Source of the DNA: Carposina sasakii
Taxonomy: Eukaryota; Arthropoda; Insecta; Lepidoptera; Carposinidae
Assembly: GCA_014607495.2 (NCBI GenBank)
Contig: CP053172.1
Coordinates: forward strand, 4,974,888 to 5,038,887
DNA length: 64,000 nucleotides
Direction: 5' to 3'
Position 1 is the stretch's first letter; every line of letters starts with the position of its first letter. Position numbers and translations under genes: made by a program. The notes under the pieces were generated by a model. The model worked only from the letters and a program-made list of their open reading frames with translations, did not search any database and had not been told where the DNA came from. Positions 38,801 to 50,800 of this stretch are shown here, in pieces.

Positions 38801-41800
38801 GTTATTACAACAGGAGGGAGCAAGACAGAAACTATCTTTGCGATTTGCTGGTTCTTCTTTATGGTACCCCATTATTCAGGTAAGAGTGAGGGAGAAAAAG
38901 GTTAGAGGTGCGAGTGAGATAGATAGTGACGCTATCTGGGATCGTGCTATTTAGGATAACAGTACGGTCAGTACGCGTCACTGCCTCCTGCCGTTACTAC
39001 GCACCTCTCTCTTATTGTTACCATTGATCACGTACTACGATTTAAAGCTTTGTTTATTGGACTCGATTACTCTTTGTGCTCTGGACTTTGAAACGAACTC
39101 TTTACGACGACCTTTGCCTGTGTTTGGACAGTTTGTGTTTTGTGTGTGCTACCATGGCGACCTACACTCCGCAAGAATACGCAAATATGCACTACATTTA
39201 TGGAGAATGTAGAGGTAATGGACGAGCTGCAGCGAGACTTTACAGAGAAAGGTATCCGAGGGCTACGCGATATCCCGACCATCGAGTTTTCATTAATGTG
39301 CACAGATCACTATGTGACGGGCGGTTCCCCAATCAAGTAGCTGGTGAAGGACGACCCGTAAATGACTTCATACGCGATGAAGTTTTAGAGGCGGTGTCGG
39401 CAAATCCAAGCATCTCTGTGCGAGGAATAGAAGCTGATACGGGGATACCGAAGAGCACAGCACACAGTATTCTCCAAAAAGAAGAATATCATCCGTACCA
39501 CGTACAGCGAGTGCAAAGTCTTTTACCTCGAGACTATCCGAGCCGAGTCGCGTTTTGTGAAACAATCCTGCAAAAACATCGAGAAGACGAAAACTTTATC
39601 GACAAAATTTTGTGGTCAGATGAATCAAAATTTAAGAAGGATGGCTACATGAACCTACACAACTTGCACGAGTGGCATGTGGAAAATCCGCACTTGATGC
39701 GAGAAGATAGATCCCAGTACCGGTTCAAAGTGAACATGTGGACCGGTATTCTCTGTGGGAATATTATTGGTCCATTTGAGATGCCCGAGAATTTGACTGG
39801 CGAATCATATTTAAATTTTCTTCAAAATGATTTGCCAAACTTACTAGAAGAGACCCCACCAGATATGTGGTTCCAACACGACGGCTGTCCAGCACATTTT
39901 CGCGTATCCGTTAGAGAGTTTTTGGACGAGCAATACCCGAACAGGTGGATTGGGCGATCAGGAACAATCCCGTGGCCAGCCCGCTCACCTGACTTAAATC
40001 CGCTGGATTTTTTTTTCTGGGGAACTATGAAGGAGCTCGTTTATGCGAAGCCCATTAATGACATCGCTGACCTTCGTGAGAAGATAACACAAGCAGTGCA
40101 GGTGATACGTCAAAAAAGTTACTCGCGAAACATAAAGCGGTCCTTTTTAAGGAGAGTGAGAGCTTGTATTGCCGCGGGTGGTCAACATTTTGAACATTTA
40201 TTGTAATAAAATATCTTTAAACTAACATTCTTTGCTTTTATTCTACTGGGAACCCATCTACCTGTGTGTATTTCCTTCTTGCTCACTCTTGGAACCGAAG
40301 TAAATAATAGTAGTAACATAACAGTTTCTAAGATAAGAAAGGGTCCGACAGTTACCGTTAGTAGGTAGGCACTTCGTAAAAATTGGGTTGTTGAGTAAAA
40401 ATATTATCAAAATTTTTTTTTTCAAATTAATGTGTAAGTATTATACCTTTTTAAAAAGAGGAATAAACGCGTCAAAATTTGACGTCACTTGCCATACTAT
40501 TTTGGTACATTTTTTTTACACTACAGTCGGTCAAAGTTGCGAAATTCAATAGTTTTCCATATCACCTTTAGTTAAAATAATATTTTATTTTAAAATGGTA
40601 CAATAAGTACTTTATTTTTACATTCTATTTAGACACAGCAATACCCTAGATTACAAAACCTCCAATAAATATCGAAATTATCAGCATTAGCAGTCACAGC
40701 ATTCAAAAGTATGTCACAGGGTGCTCATTTCCCCTTTTTTTTTGAAATCAGTATAATTCTGTAAGTACATGGGGTGGATTTTTTAAAATATTTTTCTGAG
40801 TACTGTTAGAACTTGGGGCATCGTGGGAATCCAGTTGGACGCCAGGTTCTTGGACACCCAACTTGGCGTCCAACTGGATTCCCACGATGCCCCAAGTTCT
40901 AACAGTACTCAGAAAAATATTTTAAAAAATCCACCCCATGTACTTACAGAATTATACTGATTTCAAAAAAAAGGGGGAAATGAGCACCCTGTGACATACT
41001 TTTGAATGCTGTGACTGCTAATGCTGATAATTTCGATATTTATTGGAGGTTTTGTAATCTAGGGTATTGCTGTGTCTAAATAGAATGTAAAAATAAAGTA
41101 CTTATTGTACCATTTTAAAATAAAATATTATTTTAACTAAAGGTGATATGGAAAACTATTGAATTTCGCAACTTTGACCGACTGTAGTGTAAAAAAAATG
41201 TACCAAAATAGTATGGCAAGTGACGTCAAATTTTGACGCGTTTATTCCTCTTTTTAAAAAGGTATAATACTTACACATTAATTTGAAAAAAAAAATTTTT
41301 GATAATATTTTTACTCAACAACCCAATTTTTACGATGTCTTACAGAATTCTTAGAAAGAAAAATTTACGACGAATTGAATCTAACCTCTAAAGAATTACT
41401 ATTGTATGCTCATAAAAATAACAACAGGCCTCTCAAAAAACAGGTTAGACCGTAAGGGACGGTATGTGCATGCATCTCACCATAGTGATTCGTTATTACA
41501 ACAGGAGGGAGCAAGACAGAAACTATCTTTGCGATTTGCTGGTTCTTCTTTATGGTACCCCATTATTCAGGTAAGAGTGAGGGAGAAAAAGGTTAGAGGT
41601 GCGAGTGAGATAGATAGTGACGCTATCTGGGATCGTGCTATTTAGGATAACAGTACGGTCAGTACGCGTCACTGCCTCCTGCCGTTACTACGCACCTCTC
41701 TCTTATTGTTACCATTGATCACGTACTACGATTTAAAGCTTTGTTTATTGGACTCGATTACTCTTTGTGCTCTGGACTTTGAAACGAACTCTTTACGACG

Positions 41801-44800
41801 ACCTTTGCCTGTGTTTGGACAGTTTGTGTTTTGTGTGTGCTACCATGGCGACCTACACTCCGCAAGAATACGCAAATATGCACTACATTTATGGAGAATG
41901 TAGAGGTAATGGACGAGCTGCAGCGAGACTTTACAGAGAAAGGTATCCGAGGGCTACGCGATATCCCGACCATCGAGTTTTCATTAATGTGCACAGATCA
42001 CTATGTGACGGGCGGTTCCCCAATCAAGTAGCTGGTGAAGGACGACCCGTAAATGACTTCATACGCGATGAAGTTTTAGAGGCGGTGTCGGCAAATCCAA
42101 GCATCTCTGTGCGAGGAATAGAAGCTGATACGGGGATACCGAAGAGCACAGCACACAGTATTCTCCAAAAAGAAGAATATCATCCGTACCACGTACAGCG
42201 AGTGCAAAGTCTTTTACCTCGAGACTATCCGAGCCGAGTCGCGTTTTGTGAAACAATCCTGCAAAAACATCGAGAAGACGAAAACTTTATCGACAAAATT
42301 TTGTGGTCAGATGAATCAAAATTTAAGAAGGATGGCTACATGAACCTACACAACTTGCACGAGTGGCATGTGGAAAATCCGCACTTGATGCGAGAAGATA
42401 GATCCCAGTACCGGTTCAAAGTGAACATGTGGACCGGTATTCTCTGTGGGAATATTATTGGTCCATTTGAGATGCCCGAGAATTTGACTGGCGAATCATA
42501 TTTAAATTTTCTTCAAAATGATTTGCCAAACTTACTAGAAGAGACCCCACCAGATATGTGGTTCCAACACGACGGCTGTCCAGCACATTTTCGCGTATCC
42601 GTTAGAGAGTTTTTGGACGAGCAATACCCGAACAGGTGGATTGGGCGATCAGGAACAATCCCGTGGCCAGCCCGCTCACCTGACTTAAATCCGCTGGATT
42701 TTTTTTTCTGGGGAACTATGAAGGAGCTCGTTTATGCGAAGCCCATTAATGACATCGCTGACCTTCGTGAGAAGATAACACAAGCAGTGCAGGTGATACG
42801 TCAAAAAAGTTACTCGCGAAACATAAAGCGGTCCTTTTTAAGGAGAGTGAGAGCTTGTATTGCCGCGGGTGGTCAACATTTTGAACATTTATTGTAATAA
42901 AATATCTTTAAACTAACATTCTTTGCTTTTATTCTACTGGGAACCCATCTACCTGTGTGTATTTCCTTCTTGCTCACTCTTGGAACCGAAGTAAATAATA
43001 GTAGTAACATAACAGTTTCTAAGATAAGAAAGGGTCCGACAGTTACCGTTAGTAGGTAGGCACTTCGTAAAAATTGGGTTGTTGAGTAAAAATATTATCA
43101 AAATTTTTTTTTTCAAATTAATGTGTAAGTATTATACCTTTTTAAAAAGAGGAATAAACGCGTCAAAATTTGACGTCACTTGCCATACTATTTTGGTACA
43201 TTTTTTTTACACTACAGTCGGTCAAAGTTGCGAAATTCAATAGTTTTTCCATATCACCTTTAGTTAAAATAATATTTTATTTTAAAATGGTACAATAAGT
43301 ACTTTATTTTTACATTCTATTTAGACACAGCAATACCCTAGATTACAAAACCTCCAATAAATATCGAAATTATCAGCATTAGCAGTCACAGCATTCAAAA
43401 GTATGTCACAGGGTGCTCATTTCCCCTTTTTTTTTGAAATCAGTATAATTCTGTAAGTACATGGGGTGGATTTTTTAAAATATTTTTCTGAGTACTGTTA
43501 GAACTTGGGGCATCGTGGGAATCCAGTTGGACGCCAGGTTCTTGGACACCCAACTTGGCGTCCAACTGGATTCCCACGATGCCCCAAGTTCTAACAGTAC
43601 TCAGAAAAATATTTTAAAAAATCCACCCCATGTACTTACAGAATTATACTGATTTCAAAAAAAAGGGGGAAATGAGCATCCTGTGACATACTTTTGAATG
43701 CTGTGACTGCTAATGCTGATAATTTCGATATTTATTGGAGGTTTTGTAATCTAGGGTATTGCTGTGTCTAAATAGAATGTAAAAATAAAGTACTTATTGT
43801 ACCATTTTAAAATAAAATATTATTTTAACTAAAGGTGATATGGAAAACTATTGAATTTCGCAACTTTGACCGACTGTAGTGTAAAAAAAATGTACCAAAA
43901 TAGTATGGCAAGTGACGTCAAATTTTGACGCGTTTATTCCTCTTTTTAAAAAGGTATAATACTTACACATTAATTTGAAAAAAAAAATTTTTGATAATAT
44001 TTTTACTCAACAACCCAATTTTTACGATGTCTTACAGAATTCTTAGAAAGAAAAATTTACGACGAATTGAATCTAACCTCTAAAGAATTACTATTGTATG
44101 CTCATAAAAATAACAACAGGCCTCTCAAAAAACAGGTTAGACCGTAAGGGACGGTATGTGCATGCATCTCACCATAGTGATTCGTTATTACAACAGGAGG
44201 GAGCAAGACAGAAACTATCTTTGCGATTTGCTGGTTCTTCTTTATGGTACCCCATTATTCAGGTAAGAGTGAGGGAGAAAAAGGTTAGAGGTGCGAGTGA
44301 GATAGATAGTGACGCTATCTGGGATCGTGCTATTTAGGATAACAGTACGGTCAGTACGCGTCACTGCCTCCTGCCGTTACTACGCACCTCTCTCTTATTG
44401 TTACCATTGATCACGTACTACGATTTAAAGCTTTGTTTATTGGACTCGATTACTCTTTGTGCTCTGGACTTTGAAACGAACTCTTTACGACGACCTTTGC
44501 CTGTGTTTGGACAGTTTGTGTTTTGTGTGTGCTACCATGGCGACCTACACTCCGCAAGAATACGCAAATATGCACTACATTTATGGAGAATGTAGAGGTA
44601 ATGGACGAGCTGCAGCGAGACTTTACAGAGAAAGGTATCCGAGGGCTACGCGATATCCCGACCATCGAGTTTTCATTAATGTGCACAGATCACTATGTGA
44701 CGGGCGGTTCCCCAATCAAGTAGCTGGTGAAGGACGACCCGTAAATGACTTCATACGCGATGAAGTTTTAGAGGCGGTGTCGGCAAATCCAAGCATCTCT

Positions 44801-47800
44801 GTGCGAGGAATAGAAGCTGATACGGGGATACCGAAGAGCACAGCACACAGTATTCTCCAAAAAGAAGAATATCATCCGTACCACGTACAGCGAGTGCAAA
44901 GTCTTTTACCTCGAGACTATCCGAGCCGAGTCGCGTTTTGTGAAACAATCCTGCAAAAACATCGAGAAGACGAAAACTTTATCGACAAAATTTTGTGGTC
45001 AGATGAATCAAAATTTAAGAAGGATGGCTACATGAACCTACACAACTTGCACGAGTGGCATGTGGAAAATCCGCACTTGATGCGAGAAGATAGATCCCAG
45101 TACCGGTTCAAAGTGAACATGTGGACCGGTATTCTCTGTGGGAATATTATTGGTCCATTTGAGATGCCCGAGAATTTGACTGGCGAATCATATTTAAATT
45201 TTCTTCAAAATGATTTGCCAAACTTACTAGAAGAGACCCCACCAGATATGTGGTTCCAACACGACGGCTGTCCAGCACATTTTCGCGTATCCGTTAGAGA
45301 GTTTTTGGACGAGCAATACCCGAACAGGTGGATTGGGCGATCAGGAACAATCCCGTGGCCAGCCCGCTCACCTGACTTAAATCCGCTGGATTTTTTTTTC
45401 TGGGGAACTATGAAGGAGCTCGTTTATGCGAAGCCCATTAATGACATCGCTGACCTTCGTGAGAAGATAACACAAGCAGTGCAGGTGATACGTCAAAAAA
45501 GTTACTCGCGAAACATAAAGCGGTCCTTTTTAAGGAGAGTGAGAGCTTGTATTGCCGCGGGTGGTCAACATTTTGAACATTTATTGTAATAAAATATCTT
45601 TAAACTAACATTCTTTGCTTTTATTCTACTGGGAACCCATCTACCTGTGTGTATTTCCTTCTTGCTCACTCTTGGAACCGAAGTAAATAATAGTAGTAAC
45701 ATAACAGTTTCTAAGATAAGAAAGGGTCCGACAGTTACCGTTAGTAGGTAGGCACTTCGTAAAAATTGGGTTGTTGAGTAAAAATATTATCAAAATTTTT
45801 TTTTTCAAATTAATGTGTAAGTATTATACCTTTTTAAAAAGAGGAATAAACGCGTCAAAATTTGACGTCACTTGCCATACTATTTTGGTACATTTTTTTT
45901 ACACTACAGTCGGTCAAAGTTGCGAAATTCAATAGTTTTCCATATCACCTTTAGTTAAAATAATATTTTATTTTAAAATGGTACAATAAGTACTTTATTT
46001 TTACATTCTATTTAGACACAGCAATACCCTAGATTACAAAACCTCCAATAAATATCGAAATTATCAGCATTAGCAGTCACAGCATTCAAAAGTATGTCAC
46101 AGGGTGCTCATTTCCCCTTTTTTTTTGAAATCAGTATAATTCTGTAAGTACATGGGGTGGATTTTTTAAAATATTTTTCTGAGTACTGTTAGAACTTGGG
46201 GCATCGTGGGAATCCAGTTGGACGCCAGGTTCTTGGACACCCTGTATACCGTTGCTTAGTACCCACGACACAAGACCTTAGGTATCTTAGTGTGGGACTA
46301 GGTTAATGTGTTGTGTAGTGAAAAAAAAAAAAGTAAATGTATGTAATGTAAATATACAGGGTGTAACAAAAAGGGTATGTTAAGCGAAAAGCTATATGAA
46401 CAGCCCACTGTAGAGAACCTATCCACAAAATTTGAGACCCGAAATCACATGTTTATTTTTCCGGATAGTATGGGGAATTTTTAAATATCTCAGGAATTTT
46501 CATACAATCTTGAAAAATAAACATGTGATTTCGAGTCTCAAATTTTGTAGATAGGTTCTCTATAGTGGGCTATTTACATAGCTTTTCGCTTAACATACCC
46601 TTTTTGTTACACCCTGTATACATACATAGGCCACACAACGACTAGTGGCCCGGTGGGACCCTTTTCACCACCCCCACGTATCTATAGATAACCTCTGTAA
46701 AGTAGGTGTGTAATTTGCACACTTGCTGCCCAACTTTCTAGTGGGCACTAAGCTACGGTATACTGGGTGTAAAAAGACAACTCGGTTCTTTTAATACCTC
46801 GTATTCTTTGTAACATCACGATCATTTATTTCTATGGAATTTTTTTTTTTCAAAGATACCATGTCAAAATGTTATAATGTTAGTTTTGTAGGTACATTTG
46901 TACTTTGCGCATCAAACGAATACTTTGCTTGCAATGAAATGACAGTATTTTTTCATATTTGTTTTTGTCGTTTCCCAGGGTTGGTTCCATAGAAGAAAAT
47001 GATCGTGACCTTACAAGCAATACGAGGTATTAAAAAAAAAACATTGTTGTCTTTTTACACCCTGTATACATACATAGATAACTATAGAAACATACTAGAA
47101 TCGGCTTAAACGACATCGCTGTTACGGCGCATTTTTGTATTTGCGTTAGAAACCTGCTTCTTTGAGTTCATAGTGCACATTTTTTATGAGTGTGCACTAT
47201 TGAATTGAGTGGCAAACTCTTTAAGAGCTGTCGATGATAGTGAAATACAAACATGTGCCTAGTAAAATGGCCTAATTTTTTTTCTACTTCTACTTCAAAT
47301 AAAATGACGCAATAGCAAAGCCGAAGCAAAGCGATAGCAAAAATCGTACAATATATGCCTTGAAATGTCAAAGTTCCTTTGAAATTCATTTTACGTAATA
47401 CGAATTTTGACAAGCAATCAGCGATATTTGTACAATTTTCGCTATCGCTTTGCTTTTGCTAGTTAGGTAATAAGGGGGCGTTTCTCCAGGTAAAGTCCAT
47501 TTCATACAATAATTCCTATACATGATTTCGAACTAACATTTGTTTGTATGCAGTGAAACAGAAATGTTGCTTCTTCTTTGTACAGATAAAGATTTATTCG
47601 AGGTTATTCGTCTCCAACCGTATTGCGGTCAAGGCAGCCAATCTCAACAGACATTAGCCAGATACTAATACTGATCCAGATACTTATAGTAATCAGATTC
47701 TATCTGATTAAGTATAGTAAGTGTGTGCGCAAACACATATGCACTCTCTATTCCGTCACAGCCATGAAGAAGGTATAAAAGAGGAGGTGGGACTATGAAC

Positions 47801-50800
47801 TGAGTCGTGTGGCCATGACGTCATGATAGGGGCGGAGCTTCAGCGTCAGTGTAACGCAGTAGCTGTAACCACACGCTTGTGCTCCGAAATGTAACCGTAT
47901 TAAAATTACAAAGACACTAGCGCTTTTATCAGTTCATTACTAAAACGTAGTATAATATTGCCATCTAGTGATGAGTAATTGCACTAGTAAAACAATCTTG
48001 AACCATATTGATAACGAGCAAGTAGTTTGGCTAGTCACTACAAGGTGGTTTCTATGTAAATGGGCAGGGCTATAGTGTTCAATGCTCCCCTCGTCCCATA
48101 CTTCACCCCCGCTCCGCGGCACACTATTTTTGTATGAAAATATACTTAGCCGCTACTCCTCCTTTATTTCTTCTCCATGGATGCACTTTTCTTTTGAATG
48201 ATGTAGCTAGTTTCTACTTGAATAACTCAATTATCTGTGTCATTGCATACAAACAGGGGCGGCTCCTGATATTTATAGATGGGGGTTCACATATTTTTGG
48301 AAACGCAGCGCGTGTTCACTCCCTTAACGAATGAAATGATGCAAGTGCAATGCAACCCCACTCTTATTAACATTCAGATGACCTAATGAAACACATTAAG
48401 GACAACCATATCGTGTTCTAACTCGGACAAAGCGACATCTAGTGGCCGCATATGCTTAACACTACGAATTAATTGAGCGGCGCTCGAGTAAGGTTATGTT
48501 TTTTTCATGAGAAATCTTCTGTTTCATGCACCGGCCTATGTCTGTGAGTCTCTTTCGCACTTACAAGGAATCGTACCTAATTTCGTTTCATTGGAGCGCG
48601 ATCGCTAGCGCTCCACTCGATACATAACATTACAACTTACTCGAGACGAACGCGTAGACACTACTGTATAAACATAGTAGAATTGGAAGATAATTATAGA
48701 TAAATATAGAGAAATATAGATTGCCTGTGTAATCTTCGTGGGTGGGAGTGCACAGCACCAGCGCTCCAGAGGACGAGCCGCCAGTGCATACAAATAATGT
48801 TGATTCCGAAATCAAACATGGGAGTCTACGAGTGATGGATGATATTGATGTGTATGAAGCCTCATGTCTACTATCATGATCCACACAAAACTTGTTCAGT
48901 AATTGGATCCGTTGTTTATAATCATTGGCTTCAATATTTTCACATCACATAACAAAAGTGTAACTACATATTTATACAGAAATACTTGAATAATAATAGC
49001 GTACTATTGAGAACCTGTTTACAAAATTTGAGACTCGAAATCACTTGTTTTTAAACACATTTCGAGAATTGTACATTCTGAGATTGTTGGACATTTTGGG
49101 AATTAAGACATTCTAGGAATGGGTCATTTTGAAACCGTTGGACATTATAGGAATTATCATTCCGGGAATTGGACATTTTAGGACATGGCCATTCAGAACT
49201 TAAGAGTAGGATGCACCGACCTCTGCTCCTCCGGCGTGCGACTCTCGACCCTGACGGCGAGGTCGTTGACCCTGGCGGCGGCCAGACGCGCCGACGTGCG
49301 CAGTGCGCGACACAGGATGCGCGGGTGTACACCTGCACAGTAACACCGCTACCGCTGTCACTATAAGGCTCAATTTGCACCGCCGCGGAATGGAACGGAA
49401 GCGAATATTTGCAACGATATCGTATATAGCATAATGAACTTTCACTATGGGTGCGCCCACCACCGGGCCCTACACCCTCCACTGACCCTCGGATCTGATA
49501 ACTCATAAACTGCGACAACAGGCACTTGCACTAACTACAATCGGCATGAGAAACCAGACCAGTGTAAGTAATGTGTTGGGTTTTAGAGGTTCATAATAAT
49601 TAGTGGTTTACTAATTTACTAATTTCTATAATCCTGAGGATGCCACGGTTGTTGGCGAAACATATGTAGATTATTTATCTAGTTTTTGATTTCGGAAATA
49701 GTGCAATGTATTGTCTTGCATGCTAGGTGCTCGGGTCTGGTTTCTCGTGGCGATTGTAGTTAGTGCAAGTGCCTGTTGTCGCAGTTATGAGTTATCAGAT
49801 CCGAGGGTCAGTGGAGGGTGTAGGGCCCAGTGGTGGGCGCACCCATAGTGAATGTTTGAACTTCCGAATTGTAACGCCTAATACAATTTCATTTATAATG
49901 AACTTTATATCATCAGCGTCAATTCCCAAATTCCGATACGTTCCCAAATCATCGGAGAGTTCTCGAGAATGCGCAAGGATTCCGCGGAAGACGCGCGACT
50001 TTTTTTTAGGCTCGTAGTTAGTTTGTTATTCACTTGACATAAAGTTCATTATGCGATGTACAAAAACAACTTCCATTCCGTTCCATTCCGCGGCGGTGTA
50101 AATTGGGCCCAACTCGGGCGACTTTTAACATGACACCTGCACCGGTATGATGAATTTGGTGAGAGCGAGATGTTTCACTTTTAAACGTCAAACTCACAGA
50201 GCTATTAATAACTAGATAAACTAAGTGTATGTACTTTGCATGTAAAAATAGACTTAAGAATTAGAATAGACACTCGTTCTCGAGCCTGGACTGAGTGAAT
50301 TAGGGCTGATAGAAGTGGTTTGCAATCCCTTTTTACACACCAAGTAGAAACACTTGCCTTGTCTAGTTATTACTTAGCTCTGTGGATTTGACGTTTAAAA
50401 GTGAGACATCTCGCTCTCACCAAATTCATCATACGGGTGCTGGTCATGCCATGCACATCGATTATCTATCGAAATTTCCTTGTTCTCAGATCAGGATATC
50501 ACATGTACTTATCTATAGATAAAAAGTGCCAAAAACATATTTATTGTTAATTAGATTTAATGAATATTGTATTGAATTGTTTTGCGCACTGTATCTTACA
50601 CAAAAAACGTCATTTGAGCCAGGTGTCAAGTTAAGTCGCGCGAGTTATCTATACATATAATAAAAATGTAAGAGATCGCTGTCTGTACATAGAAGATATA
50701 TGAGAAAAAATATTATAGAAGACCTTATCGACGCAATAGTACCTACCCAAAAGAATAATTTTTGTCTGTTTGTCTGTGCGTTTGTGCACAGTAATCACAG

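Larger units (their letters stand above)
35464..46244 (+). mobile_element. Tandem array of four mariner-like elements
   Basis: Four head-to-tail units of about 2.69 kb: 35464-38168, 38169-40859, 40860-43551, 43552-46244. Outer ends are CAGGATGTCCAAGAACC and GGTTCTTGGACACCCTG, flanked by TA (35462-35463, 46245-46246). Each unit has ~489-base inverted termini and one transposase. Units differ at only a handful of sites. The internal junctions are identical and lack complete ends. Inserted in a SINE-1 copy in CCT7 intron 6, same orientation as the SINE. Confidence 0.95.

Noticed and set aside
35464..46244. Array as a simple assembly duplication
   Set aside because: Units carry distinct base differences and a novel junction, and outer ends differ from inner ones; still to be confirmed by long reads, so not fully excluded.
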